Source: Verrucomicrobiota bacterium (lineage in GTDB: Bacteria > Verrucomicrobiota > Verrucomicrobiia > Chthoniobacterales > UBA10450). From it: a DNA stretch of 56,231 nt. Below are positions 1 to 8,823 of this stretch, in pieces (within the stretch, counting starts at the first letter, position 1; every line of letters begins with the position of its first letter). Under the pieces are notes generated by a model that made no database searches, had not been told where the DNA came from, and was given only the letters and a program-made list of their open reading frames with translations. The stretch covers positions 1 to 56,231 of the forward strand of contig QHQA01000137.1 in the NCBI GenBank assembly GCA_003219695.1, given 5' to 3'. The translations under genes and the position numbers were made by a program.

Positions 1-2
1 AC

Positions 3-434
3 CAACGAACTGAAGCTAATATCGCAACCCTGCAAACTGACTTTGCCGATAGAGTCCACCAATGGCTGGCGGAAGCCCGCAAGCAGGGCTTAAACCCATA
101 CATCCATTTCGGCGCGCGAAGCGTCGCAACACAGGAAGAGCTCCACAAGAAATTCTTGGCGGGAGGTCCAAAGGCAGTAGCCCCCGAGCACAGCTACCAC
201 TGCTATGGACGCGCCTTTGACTGGGTCAATATCATTGATCCCGACGGCGGCGACAAAGGGCTCGGATGGGATGACAACAAGGCTTACGCCAAAGGCGAAA
301 TGATCGCCAATCAGTTCGACATCCGTGGAATCGGCGCAGATGACAACGATCACCTGCAGGACTCGCATTTTCCGACGTTTGCTGATTTGCCGAAGGCCGA
401 GTTCGGGAGTTTTCCGACGGCGGCTGTGGCGTAG
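3..434 (+). CDS. M15-family peptidase (VanY/endolysin-like), 5' truncated by window edge
   Basis: The reading frame is open from base 3 to the TAG at 432-434, so the N-terminus lies outside the window. The motif SYHCYGRAFDW (around 190-225) matches the SxHxxGxAxD zinc-binding signature of M15 D-Ala-D-Ala carboxypeptidases and L-alanoyl-D-glutamate endopeptidases, and a later DDNDHLQ supplies the expected third ligand His. The family cleaves peptide crosslinks of peptidoglycan. The next gene downstream, 77 bp away on the same strand, is another predicted wall hydrolase, which suggests a lysis or wall-remodelling pair. The family call is firm; whether it comes from a prophage or the host is not decidable here. 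Confidence 0.8.
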   Translation, partial: QRTEANIATLQTDFADRVHQWLAEARKQGLNPYIHFGARSVATQEELHKKFLAGGPKAVAPEHSYHCYGRAFDWVNIIDPDGGDKGLGWDDNKAYAKGEMIANQFDIRGIGADDNDHLQDSHFPTFADLPKAEFGSFPTAAVA

Positions 435-511
435 CATTTCGGGCCAAAGATTTCTCGAAAGCAGAAAGCGACCGGCGAAAACCAAACCAAAAACCAAATA
501 CACTAATTCAT

Positions 512-1423
512 ATGAGCAGACTCTTATTCAAACGTGCCAGACCCGGCGTCCGCGGCGTACGCGGACAGATCGTCACCGACATTCAAAATGCCCTCGGCCG
601 CGCCGGACATCCGGTGCCGACCGTGGATGGACTCTATGGGCAGGATACGCAGACGGCGATTGCCTCTTTCCAGAAGGAACAAGGCCTGCCGGAAACGGGC
701 GAGGTAGATGATGTGACCTTTCAGCGGCTCACAAATGCGGCGATCCCGTCGGTGTTTCTGCGCTCGCTCCAAATCACGGCGGATTATGAGGGGACCGGCT
801 TTGGGTTGGCGAATGGGAACTTCGACGGCGCAGGGATTACGTGGGGGATCGTCGGCTTCACCTTCGCGAATGGTGAGCTCGTGCGGATGCTGCAAGAGAT
901 CGACCAGCGGTTGCCGCAGGTCTTCTCGAATGCCTTTGGGCCGCTGACGGCGCGGCTGCGTCAGGTGCTGGCCGGATCACACGCGGACCAGATGGCGTTT
1001 GCCAATTCCATCTCGATCGGCAATGGCAACCACGTGGCGCATGATTGGGATGAGGCCTTTCACCAACTTGGCGCGGACCCCGGCGTGCGGGACATCCAGC
1101 TCGCGCGGGTCGATACGGTTTACAAAAAAATAGCCGACGACAATGCGGTGGCGCTCGGCTTGCAGGAGGAACTGAGCGCAGCGCTATGCTTCGACGTTTC
1201 CGTGCAGAATGGCGGCTTGAAGCAGTCGGAAGTCGCGCGAGTGCAGCAATCGACGGCCGGACAGAGCGAAAAGCAAAAACGCCGATTCATCGCCGAATTG
1301 GTAGCCGATCGGTCAAATCCGCGTTTCCGCAAAGATGTTCTCGACAGGAAGCTAAGCTTTGCCAACGGGGCCGGAACGGTTCATGGCGACCAATACGAAC
1401 TGGATGGCTGGGGTCTCGCTTAG
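512..1423 (+). CDS. Peptidoglycan-binding domain protein with GH46/lysozyme-like catalytic domain
   Basis: 303 residues. Residues about 13-75 form a PG_binding_1 repeat (PTVDGLYGQDTQTAIASFQ). From about residue 83 the sequence resembles the GH46 chitosanase / lysozyme-like fold: E93 in DYEGTGFG and D105 in FDGAGITWG occupy the spacing of the catalytic Glu and Asp of that clan, and a later FDVSVQNGG matches the second conserved helix. The likely role is hydrolysis of a wall polysaccharide, probably peptidoglycan because of the binding domain. No signal peptide is visible, as is common for phage-type endolysins. The ATG at 512 follows the upstream M15 gene by 77 bp. Substrate is inferred. Confidence 0.7.
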   Translation: MSRLLFKRARPGVRGVRGQIVTDIQNALGRAGHPVPTVDGLYGQDTQTAIASFQKEQGLPETGEVDDVTFQRLTNAAIPSVFLRSLQITADYEGTGFGLANGNFDGAGITWGIVGFTFANGELVRMLQEIDQRLPQVFSNAFGPLTARLRQVLAGSHADQMAFANSISIGNGNHVAHDWDEAFHQLGADPGVRDIQLARVDTVYKKIADDNAVALGLQEELSAALCFDVSVQNGGLKQSEVARVQQSTAGQSEKQKRRFIAELVADRSNPRFRKDVLDRKLSFANGAGTVHGDQYELDGWGLA

Positions 1424-1647
1424 GGCGCGCCCTTTGCGCACAAAATAACAACTCCAGGACCAAAACCGAAACTACCTATACAACTCTCCTCAAAGCAGGC
1501 GTGAAAGCATCGAACGCTTGGGCAGAACCCTCTTCGCTCAATTCTGCAACCAAACCTGAGTGGATAATAATAATTGTTTCAATCCAGCTGCCTTCCATCG
1601 AGGAAGCCGTGACCATTATCGGCATCAACCGTCAAGTTTAGGAGCCA

Positions 1648-3684
1648 ATGCGCCCCATTAAATTCGTCTTTCCGCGACGGGCCCTGCAACGCGAGCTTTT
1701 GTGTCATGTCCGCAAGAGCAGCGCTCCCGTAGTTATTACGAAAGAATTGGTTGAGCAACTGGCCTGCGAGTTCAATTTCAAACTTCGCTGGCCTACTCAC
1801 GACGGTGACGTAAAGGACGCGATCAAGGAATTGATCCAGCAGCGCGTCCTCGCTTGTGAGGGTGAGTGGGATTTCGGGTCAGTCTGCTCTTTGGGCGCGC
1901 AACCTATCCTAGGAGAGATGCCCGAAGAGCGCTTCGCAGCGTTGCCGGAACTTCCGGAACTCCCGCACTGGATGATCTTGACCGGCAACCTACTAATCGG
2001 GTTGGATGCGCTGTTCTTCTTTGTCTTTTACTGCACCTATCTTCCGCAGTCCTGGATCGGGCCTGTCACCGGGACCGGCGCGCTCATCGGTGCCTTGCTC
2101 AGCTACGCGGGTCTAAAGCTGAGTGATCAGAGGGCGCTGATCGCACTGCACTGGACGATGAGAAAATGGCTCGCGGTCCTTATCGTGGGAGCGCTGCTGG
2201 CGACGTTGACCTGCATCGGGTATGTGAATCCCTGTATCGTCAAAGCACCGCCGGGAGCGCAGATCTTGGTCGATGGAAAAATGGTCGCGACGGTGCCCAC
2301 GATTGTTTCGGACAATCCGCTCGATTGGCTTGCAAACAAACCGGAACGGTTGCACTTACGTTGGGATTCGCACGAGATTCACATCCGCAAGAAATGGTGG
2401 GTCACCGGTGAATGGCACGATGACTCTGTCGGTACGGTCGAGCTACAATGGACCCGTCCTCGGCATCTTTTCGAGAAGTGGACGATGGAGGCGCAACTCG
2501 TACCGCTGCTCCGCATCACTTCTGACTCGGTGTTGCCAGCGGATCGAACGGGTTTTACGCCGCTAGCAAATAAATCCAGCTTTGATGAAGAGTGGACGGC
2601 TGCGGTTGCAGGTTGGGATTCCGGTTTGCAGGCATCGCTGACCGCGACAGCCGCCGGCACGGACGAGACGCCGCTGAAACCCTTCGTCCTCCGCGTGGAG
2701 GTTCGAACCAAGACGGACAAGAGCGGGATGCTGGCCTTCGCCTTCTTCAACTTGAAAGGCGAAATGTTGCGGCCATTTCTTCCGATCCCGATCCGCGATG
2801 TCTCAGACCAAAGTGAAATCGAATCAGCGCGGCAAAGGGTCTTCAGTGCACTTGAGGATGAACTTCAGATAAAAAAACTCGAATTCAAAGGCACGCTTCA
2901 ACGTGCGGTCGCCGCCACCACGGTAATTCAACACGTCGCCGACATGCTTCCCCACGATCCCTCCATCGCTGCGAGCGTGGTTTCGACGACTGCGGCGTTG
3001 CCAAAGATCGCCGAACAGATTCGCCAGAGTGGAACGTTTTCCTCTGAGAAATTGGCAACCCAGGCGTCGCTTTGGAATAGTGCTGCGGTCGCAAACGAAG
3101 CGGTGCGCTTGGGTTATCCCGATCAAGCTGCGCAGGTGGCTACAGAAATTTCGAAAGTAGGTGAAGCGGCAGCAGCCACTGGCAGAATTGAAACCGCCAA
3201 GGTTGCCAAGTCTTCGCTTGCGCAAATTATCGCTGCGCCCGCCGAAGGTCCTCGTGGTGCTAAGATCGCCGAGGACCTAAGAGCATCGCACGAGCGGGTC
3301 GCGTCTGCGATCGCGTTAGCAAACACCCAGTCATCCGCGACGAAGCCGCGTGTCTATCTCCACATTGGCGGAGAGTCGCAAAGATCGAGCGCAGCCGGGA
3401 TCGAAGCAGCCCTGCAAAGCGCAGGTTTCGTCGTGCCCGGAATTCAAAATGTGCTGGGTCGCGCTTACATTCCAGACACGGCCGAGGTGAGATATTTTGT
3501 GTATCCACAATCGAAAACGAAGGCCGATGAAATCCTCGCGATACTCACGAAAGCGGGGTGCAAAGACGGACGCTCAAGTTATGTAAAACCGTCCGCTCAA
3601 GATGTTGCTACATCATCGGATATCTCCACACACTTTGAAGTCTGGTTCGGTAAGAATTCCTTCGGTTCGCAAGGGAGGCAGTAG
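1648..3684 (+). CDS. Large membrane protein with PEGA-like and C-terminal LytR_C/SPOR-like domains
   Basis: 678 residues, not recognised as a named protein. An N-terminal soluble region of about 110 residues is followed by three hydrophobic segments (about 110-130, 137-155, 172-195). Next comes a short beta-rich stretch with PPGAQILVDGKMVATVP, typical of PEGA-type surface domains. A helical, Ala-rich region at about 410-560 precedes a C-terminal module with VYLHIGGESQR and AEVRYFVYPQSKTKADEI, which resembles the small domain found at the end of LytR-type and caspase-associated proteins. It lies 224 bp after the wall hydrolase on the same strand. A cell-envelope role is inferred from topology only. 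Confidence 0.6.
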   Translation: MRPIKFVFPRRALQRELLCHVRKSSAPVVITKELVEQLACEFNFKLRWPTHDGDVKDAIKELIQQRVLACEGEWDFGSVCSLGAQPILGEMPEERFAALPELPELPHWMILTGNLLIGLDALFFFVFYCTYLPQSWIGPVTGTGALIGALLSYAGLKLSDQRALIALHWTMRKWLAVLIVGALLATLTCIGYVNPCIVKAPPGAQILVDGKMVATVPTIVSDNPLDWLANKPERLHLRWDSHEIHIRKKWWVTGEWHDDSVGTVELQWTRPRHLFEKWTMEAQLVPLLRITSDSVLPADRTGFTPLANKSSFDEEWTAAVAGWDSGLQASLTATAAGTDETPLKPFVLRVEVRTKTDKSGMLAFAFFNLKGEMLRPFLPIPIRDVSDQSEIESARQRVFSALEDELQIKKLEFKGTLQRAVAATTVIQHVADMLPHDPSIAASVVSTTAALPKIAEQIRQSGTFSSEKLATQASLWNSAAVANEAVRLGYPDQAAQVATEISKVGEAAAATGRIETAKVAKSSLAQIIAAPAEGPRGAKIAEDLRASHERVASAIALANTQSSATKPRVYLHIGGESQRSSAAGIEAALQSAGFVVPGIQNVLGRAYIPDTAEVRYFVYPQSKTKADEILAILTKAGCKDGRSSYVKPSAQDVATSSDISTHFEVWFGKNSFGSQGRQ

Positions 3685-3687
3685 TCC

Positions 3688-3879
3688 GTGATCGACTGGG
3701 TTGTTCACATCAAAGCTGAACACTTTCTTTCCGGTCGTATCAAAAATGACTTCGCTGAATGGGACGCGGCGCAGTTGTTGATCTTCATCGAGCAACGACG
3801 GGATCAGTTGGATCCACCGCCGCCCTCGGCGCTGGCGATGCCTGCGCCATCGTTGCGCTCGCCAGCACTATTATCGTGA
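3688..3879 (+). CDS. Small hypothetical protein
   Basis: A 63-codon frame starting with GTG at 3688, preceded by a good Shine-Dalgarno GGGAGG (3673-3678) and lying 3 bp after the stop of the membrane-protein gene, so it could be translationally coupled. The first 45 residues look protein-like (DFAEWDAAQLLIFIEQRRDQ); the tail is Pro/Ala/Ser-rich and may be read-through into non-coding sequence. No family recognised. Confidence 0.35.
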   Translation: MIDWVVHIKAEHFLSGRIKNDFAEWDAAQLLIFIEQRRDQLDPPPPSALAMPAPSLRSPALLS

Positions 3880-4030
3880 TCGCAGCGAGGAACCTCAGAG
3901 ACGCTTCAGAGGCATCCGGCTTTGCTTCCACGGCTTTGAACCCGAACCGTTCGTAGAGGCGCAACGGCGGTTTGCCGGCCACGAAGCTCAGCGAGATTGC
4001 GTCGAATGCGTAACCACGCGGTGCAGTCAA
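3880..4030 (-). pseudogene. Possible GNAT acetyltransferase C-terminal remnant
   Basis: On the minus strand this stretch reads ISLSFVAGKPPLRLYERFGF followed by KAVEA, close to the GNAT motif B pattern (N-x-x-A-x-x-LYExxGF) that ends many acetyltransferases. No motif A or N-terminal part is found in any frame nearby, and the frame continues into the ROK gene. It is best read as a fragment left by deletion. The limits are approximate. Confidence 0.35.
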
Positions 4031-4079
4031 TCGCGATGGTTGCGGGGCGCTGCGCACGCGATCTCGATCTCGCGGGCAG

Positions 4080-4772
4080 TCAAAGCACACGCCACTTCAG
4101 TTCGCGCGAATTCCTCTTCGTTTCCCATAAACGTTTTCCGCCGAGGAATGCATTTTCATTTCGGCCGCGCACAATTCCGTGTGGCAATCGACCGAAACGA
4201 TGCACAAGGCCGCCGCCGAGGACGACGTAATCGGCGATAAATGCTCGTTTCAACTGACCGACAGCGTAAAGCACTTCTTCTTTCCATTTTTTTTCGCCTA
4301 ACGAGTCAAGGCCGGGAATACCGAGGTCGTTCTCGATAATCTTTGCTTCCGGATACGGCAGGTCGCCCAGTTCGAGCGGCATCAGTGTTCTGTCCCAGAC
4401 CAGCGCGGACCCAAGCCCAGTCCCGAGTCCTAAAAAGAGCATCCGCCCGTTGCCGAGATAACTGCCGAGCGCTTGCATGGCTGCGTCGTTGACCAGACGC
4501 ACGGGCACTCGCAGGGCTTTTGCAAAATCGAAACCGATCCAGCCTTTGCCCAGATGCTTCGGGTTCCCGCGAATCCGTCCTTTGCGCACAGGCGCCGGGA
4601 AACCAATTGAGGCGGCGTCAAAGTCCCAGCCGCGCGCAGCCTGCTTGAATCTGCCGACGAACTCCTTCGGCGCCATTTGCGGCCCGGAAGCAAATTCGCG
4701 CTCGACGCGCCCTGACATGAGCAGCTTGACGCAAGTGCCGCCGATATCGACGACCAGAATTCTTTTCTTCAT
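4080..4772 (-). CDS. ROK-family sugar kinase (polyphosphate-glucokinase-like)
   Basis: 230 residues. VVDIGGTCVKLL at residues 7-18 is the ROK phosphate-binding motif, NDAAMQALG near 93-101 carries the catalytic Asp, and LGLGTGLGSALVWD is the second phosphate loop. The length and the GNENAF-like ending (GRNENAFLGG) fit the short ROK group that includes polyphosphate/ATP glucokinases. No ROK zinc cysteine motif is present, so a repressor role is unlikely. It phosphorylates a hexose, probably glucose; donor and sugar are inferred. It lies 30 bp downstream of the DUF4388 gene in a three-gene minus-strand run. Confidence 0.8.
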   Translation of the reverse strand: MKKRILVVDIGGTCVKLLMSGRVEREFASGPQMAPKEFVGRFKQAARGWDFDAASIGFPAPVRKGRIRGNPKHLGKGWIGFDFAKALRVPVRLVNDAAMQALGSYLGNGRMLFLGLGTGLGSALVWDRTLMPLELGDLPYPEAKIIENDLGIPGLDSLGEKKWKEEVLYAVGQLKRAFIADYVVLGGGLVHRFGRLPHGIVRGRNENAFLGGKRLWETKRNSRELKWRVL

Positions 4773-4802
4773 GAACGCGCACCCGGTCGCAGTGGCGCGA
4801 CG

Positions 4803-5846
4803 TTATCGGCCGCGTCCGAATAATCGCCCGACGCGCCGCGACAATCCCTTGGGTTCCGGTCTTGCCGCTGTAATGGCAGGCCAGCATTCTACTATTTCCA
4901 AGGCAAGGAAACGGAACAACAGTTGCCGGGCAGATTTCAAATCGACCCGCAAGTTTTTGGCAATTTGCTGCACGGAACGCGTACCATTGAATTGCGAGGC
5001 AAATTGGGCCTCATCCGACGTCAACTTCAACTTCTGCACACGCTCGAAACCATCCCTCGTGAAAGCCGGAATGCATGCCGGGTCGAACTTTTCGGTTTGT
5101 TCAGGATTCTGGACGAGACGCAGTGTTTCCAGCGCCCAATCGATTACATTTGGCTCCCCTGGCAAATCCGCGAAGTCGCTTAAGAGGCCGGCGTTCTTTT
5201 CAAACATCATCCACGCGCGCGGCGTGATCCAAGCTTCGGAGAAAAGCTTTTGCCCATAATGCTTCATCAACTCGAGCGCCGGCTCGCGATCGATCGATTC
5301 CTGGCGGGCAAGCCTGAGCGGGAACGGCGTGCCGTTTTCTCTCTGCTGATCCCGTGCATTGGTAACAACATCTGTATCGACATTGCTGAGAAGAGACGGC
5401 GTCTCCGGACAATAAAGATCGGGGTCCCGAGTTGTGACCAAAACGATCTCGCCGTCCCGGGCCAGAAGATCCAGCGGCTCCGCATCCAAAAACAATCGCA
5501 GCAACCCGGTGAGCTTCTCTTTTGCTATGGCTTGCAGCGCGCGGTTCAGTGGAAATAGACTCGTGCGCCCGCAAAAATAAACATCAGCCGTACCCGTTTC
5601 CTTTGGCGGCACGATTTCTGGGGCCGGCGCTTCGCTCACCGGTTGAGCCCAATCGGAGGTGGGCGATGACGCGTTCCACCAGTCGTCCGACTGAAAAACC
5701 TCCGCACCCGCGGAAGCCTCCGGCTCCGGGGCAGGCTCGTGCTCGCCCGGGAAAGGCGGCTTGTCGGGCTGTTCGCGCTCTTCGCTGTTCGAAGGTTCCA
5801 TGTGGGCTTCTTTTGACTTGGGTTTGCGGGCCGATTTCGGCATCAT
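4803..5846 (-). CDS. DUF4388 (PATAN) domain protein
   Basis: 347 residues. The first ~80 residues are acidic and Pro/Glu-rich, probably disordered. A DUF4388-type domain follows (CGRTSLFPLNRALQAIAKEK, then TGLLRL and DGEIVLVTT), the pattern of PATAN domains linked to two-component and gliding systems. The rest is helical and ends in a basic tail (LSRRVGRLFGRGR). Start ATGATG at 5846 is preceded by GGAGA; Met16 is an alternative. It lies 36 bp after the acyl-CoA ligase gene and is probably co-transcribed. The function is regulatory or scaffolding by family precedent only. Confidence 0.75.
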   Translation of the reverse strand: MMPKSARKPKSKEAHMEPSNSEEREQPDKPPFPGEHEPAPEPEASAGAEVFQSDDWWNASSPTSDWAQPVSEAPAPEIVPPKETGTADVYFCGRTSLFPLNRALQAIAKEKLTGLLRLFLDAEPLDLLARDGEIVLVTTRDPDLYCPETPSLLSNVDTDVVTNARDQQRENGTPFPLRLARQESIDREPALELMKHYGQKLFSEAWITPRAWMMFEKNAGLLSDFADLPGEPNVIDWALETLRLVQNPEQTEKFDPACIPAFTRDGFERVQKLKLTSDEAQFASQFNGTRSVQQIAKNLRVDLKSARQLLFRFLALEIVECWPAITAARPEPKGLSRRVGRLFGRGR

Positions 5847-5882
5847 CTTCTCCTACCAAACAAATCCCATGTGAAGGCTGTA

Positions 5883-7322
5883 TCAAGAAGACAATCTTCG
5901 CAACGGAGAACTCTCATCGCTATCCGAGAACCGCCGCGCCAGATCGCGCCTGCTGATTTTTCCACGCTCATTCGTCGGAATTGCATCGACCATAAAAATC
6001 CGCTTCGGGACTTGCCAGGCGCTTAAGGCAGCGCGGCAAAATCGCAGCAGATCGCCATCGCTTACCTGCGGCGATGCCACCACGCATGCCGCTACTTCTT
6101 CGTTGCGCAACCCTGCGCCTGCAGTGCGACCGAACACCACTGCCTGCCGCACCCCATCGTAGCGCAGCAAATGCGCTTCGACTTCCGCCGGATTCACTTT
6201 TTTTCCCGCCACGTTGATCACGTCCGAAACCCGGCCGACAATTTTGAAGCCCGAGCCGCATCGCGCGAGCAGATCGTCGGGAACAAAAACGCCGTCGCCA
6301 AGTTTCTGTTCGTCCGGCTCGGGAAAATAGCCATCGCCCACGGCCGCGCTGCGAACGCGGACCTGGCTTGCGGAAGCAGTCGGATCGAGAAGCTCAATCT
6401 CGACACCATGTACCGGCCGGCCCACGAAACCGTCTTCGAACGCCGTTCCGTCGCGGTCGTAGCAAATTCCTCCGCACTCCGACGCGCCGTAAAACGAATG
6501 GATAGGCTGCTTGAATTTTTCGAAAAACTTTTTCGTCACAGCGGCGGCAAGCGGCGCACCGGCGGAAATGCACAGCCGAAGTTTTGGCAGCGCACGAACG
6601 CCATCCAAGTCGCCGAGTGCTTGATACAAAGCCGGCATCCCGGGGAAAACTGTCGCACCGATGCGGACAAGATCGGCGAGAATGGCACGCGGCGTTCTGT
6701 CGCAGCTCACGACCATCGGCACACCGCGCGCGATCAATGGCGTGAGCAGATTGCTAAACCCATAGGAGTGCGAGATCGGGATCACTCCAAAATTCAGATC
6801 GGTATCGCTGATGCCCATCGCATCGCAAATCTGATTGCAATCGGCCAGCAACTGTTCGCTGCGAAACCGGATTGCGCGCGGCTGCGCAGTTGTGCCAGAG
6901 GTGAGCTTCAGAAGCACGGGCGGCCTTTCACCCCAGTCCGCCGTAGTGGCCGCCGTCCTTAGCGGCGAAACCTCGAGGGAGTTTTCGCCGGGGACAGCGG
7001 ACACTACTGCCGTTGCCTTGGAGATCTCCAACGCCGCTCCGCGCTGCTGCTCGCCGACGGATTGCTCCAGCGGGAGAACAACGAGCCGCCTGCGCAGGCA
7101 AGCGATGAAAATCGCCGGCCAATCTTCGTGGTTTCCGATCTGAACAGCGATAACGCTGCCAGTGCTAAACGCTACGAGCTTTGCCTCGAAGTCGCGGGCG
7201 CGTTCCTCGACGTTTGCAAAACTGCGCACAACTTCGCCGCGCACATTGAAAACAGCAGGCGTATCTTTTGCGCGGAGCAACGCTTGCTGCCAGGCTTCAA
7301 GCAGTGCGTCGGTGGATTTCAT
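5883..7322 (-). CDS. AMP-binding (ANL superfamily) acyl-CoA ligase
   Basis: 479 residues. The adenylation motifs are in order: P-loop LTSGTTAQPRAI at 140-151, YGASECGG at 278-285, GRVSDVINVAGKKVNP at 363-378, and NERGKISRRDL at 451-461 with the catalytic Lys at 455. The enzyme activates a carboxylate as an acyl-adenylate and transfers it to CoA or a carrier thiol. It is shorter than a typical acyl-CoA synthetase (about 520-560), mainly at the N-terminus. First gene of a minus-strand set with the DUF4388 and ROK genes, divergent from rpmE. The acid substrate cannot be read from sequence. Confidence 0.85.
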   Translation of the reverse strand: MKSTDALLEAWQQALLRAKDTPAVFNVRGEVVRSFANVEERARDFEAKLVAFSTGSVIAVQIGNHEDWPAIFIACLRRRLVVLPLEQSVGEQQRGAALEISKATAVVSAVPGENSLEVSPLRTAATTADWGERPPVLLKLTSGTTAQPRAIRFRSEQLLADCNQICDAMGISDTDLNFGVIPISHSYGFSNLLTPLIARGVPMVVSCDRTPRAILADLVRIGATVFPGMPALYQALGDLDGVRALPKLRLCISAGAPLAAAVTKKFFEKFKQPIHSFYGASECGGICYDRDGTAFEDGFVGRPVHGVEIELLDPTASASQVRVRSAAVGDGYFPEPDEQKLGDGVFVPDDLLARCGSGFKIVGRVSDVINVAGKKVNPAEVEAHLLRYDGVRQAVVFGRTAGAGLRNEEVAACVVASPQVSDGDLLRFCRAALSAWQVPKRIFMVDAIPTNERGKISRRDLARRFSDSDESSPLRRLSS

Positions 7323-7372
7323 ACCTTGCGCATGCCGATTGGTAAGAGTAGATTCTGCACTCCATTTTGAAG

Positions 7373-7600
7373 ATGAAAGCCGGCATTCATCCAGAGTATT
7401 ATGAGACCGATATGGTGTGCGCCTGCGGTGCGGTCTATCACACCCGCTCCACGCGTCGCGATATTAAGATCGGTATTTGTGCCGCTTGTCATCCGTTTTT
7501 CACAGGCGAACAAAAGTTCGTCGATACAGCCGGCCGCGTCGAGAAATTTGCCCGCCGTTACGGCAGCACCAAAGCCGCGCGGGCCGAGAAAAAAGCTTAG
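7373..7600 (+). CDS. rpmE: 50S ribosomal protein L31, zinc-binding type
   Basis: 75 residues starting [13 protein letters not shown], the standard L31 start; the ATG at 7373 is chosen over an in-frame TTG six bases upstream. The four cysteines (CACG near residue 16, CAAC near 35) form the zinc ribbon of the C+ type. A basic extension KAARAEKKA follows the core. It heads the rpmE-prfA-prmC-murA run, an arrangement also seen in other phyla. Ends with TAG, so UAG is an ordinary stop in this genome. Confidence 0.95.
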   Translation: MKAGIHPEYYETDMVCACGAVYHTRSTRRDIKIGICAACHPFFTGEQKFVDTAGRVEKFARRYGSTKAARAEKKA

Positions 7601-7666
7601 CTGAGCTGTAGCCGGGGTCGGTGACTCCGGCTGAATCAAACCTCGGACGCTTTCGAGGCAACATTT
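7601..7666 (+). repeat. Short palindromic intergenic repeat (TGTAGCCGG / CCGGCT type)
   Basis: Between rpmE and prfA: TGTAGCCGGGGTCGGTGACTCCGGCT can fold on itself. A similar sequence with TGTAGCCG...CGGCTACA ends occurs at 36339-36419. It may be a post-transcriptional hairpin or a small dispersed element. Confidence 0.4.
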
Positions 7667-8773
7667 ATGGACTTTAATTCCCTTATTCAACTCAAACGCC
7701 AACAGTTCGAAGAACTCGAGCGCGAAATTGCTGATCCGGCGCTCTTTTCCAATCGCCAGCGTGCCAGCGAGATCATGCGCGAGCACGCGAACATCAAACA
7801 ACTGCTGGCAAAATGGGACGAGCTCCAAGCCGCGCGCAAGCAATTGGACGAAAACCGGGAGCTGGCGATGTCGGCGGACGTTGAGATCGCGGCCATGGCT
7901 GACGATGAGATTCCAGAGCTCGAAAAACGCGTGGCCGATCTTGAGCGCGAGATGCAGATCGCGCTGCTGCCGCTGGATGAAAATGAAGAGCGCGATGCCA
8001 TCGTGGAAATTCGTGCCGGAACAGGCGGGAGCGAAGCGGCCATTTTCGCAGCCGATCTTTATCGCATGTACCATCGCTACGCAGAATCCGCCGGGCTGCA
8101 GACCGAGGATTTGGAATCGAGTCCATCGGAGCTGGGCGGGTTTAAGGAAGCGATCTTCCGCGTTTCGGGCGAATCGGTTTTTCGAAAATTGCGTTACGAG
8201 AGCGGCGTGCACCGGGTGCAACGCGTGCCCACGACGGAAGCGCAAGGCCGCATTCATACATCAACCGCCACGGTGGCCGTGCTTCCCGAGGCGGAAGATG
8301 TTGATGTCGAATTGAAGCCGGAAGATTTGCGAATCGAAGTCTCGCGGGCGGGCGGTCCGGGCGGACAAGGCGTGAACACGACGGACTCGGCCGTGCAGGT
8401 CATGCACGTCCCGACTGGCATGATCGTGCGATGTCAGGATGGCCGCAGCCAGATCAAAAACAAGGAGCGCGCATTATCGATCTTGCGGGCGCGTCTGCTG
8501 GAGCGCAAACAACATGAAAAAGCGGAGAAATACAGCGCGCAGCGCCGCGGTCAAATCGGCACCGGCGGACGTGAAGAAAAAATTCGCACCTACAATTTTC
8601 CGCAAAATCGCGTGACGGATCATCGGGTCGGACTAACGCTTTACAACTTGGACCGCGTGATGGATGGCGATTTGAATGAATTGATCAGCGCTTTGCAAGT
8701 CGCCGATGTGGCAGAGCGCTTGGAGCAATCGGCAACCCAAGGAACGACGGCCGTCCAGCCGTCGAAACCGTGA
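7667..8773 (+). CDS. prfA: Peptide chain release factor 1
   Basis: 368 residues, slightly over the usual 360. The GGQ motif that triggers peptidyl-tRNA hydrolysis is at residues 232-234 within RAGGPGGQGVNTTDSAV. The codon-recognition domain precedes it (residues about 100-215) and the QIGTGGREEKIRTYNFPQ region follows. RF1 reads UAA and UAG; this matters because a later gene in the same cluster, murA, has an internal UAG. prmC, which methylates the GGQ glutamine, follows after 50 bp. Confidence 0.96.
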   Translation: MDFNSLIQLKRQQFEELEREIADPALFSNRQRASEIMREHANIKQLLAKWDELQAARKQLDENRELAMSADVEIAAMADDEIPELEKRVADLEREMQIALLPLDENEERDAIVEIRAGTGGSEAAIFAADLYRMYHRYAESAGLQTEDLESSPSELGGFKEAIFRVSGESVFRKLRYESGVHRVQRVPTTEAQGRIHTSTATVAVLPEAEDVDVELKPEDLRIEVSRAGGPGGQGVNTTDSAVQVMHVPTGMIVRCQDGRSQIKNKERALSILRARLLERKQHEKAEKYSAQRRGQIGTGGREEKIRTYNFPQNRVTDHRVGLTLYNLDRVMDGDLNELISALQVADVAERLEQSATQGTTAVQPSKP

Positions 8774-8823
8774 CGGCTGGAAAGCCGTAATCTTTTAAGG
8801 GAACACCTGCGGCGAAAACTATC

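Noticed and set aside
4477-5259. 260-codon plus-strand frame opposite the ROK and DUF4388 genes
   Set aside because: No family resemblance, Arg/Ser/Pro-rich shadow composition; both opposite genes have clear motifs.
6171-6962. 263-codon plus-strand frame opposite the acyl-CoA ligase
   Set aside because: The ligase motifs are all in order on the other strand; this frame has none.
7319-8257. 312-codon open frame antisense to prfA and rpmE
   Set aside because: It lies opposite two unmistakable ribosomal/translation genes, has no recognisable domain, and its composition is that of a reverse-complement shadow.
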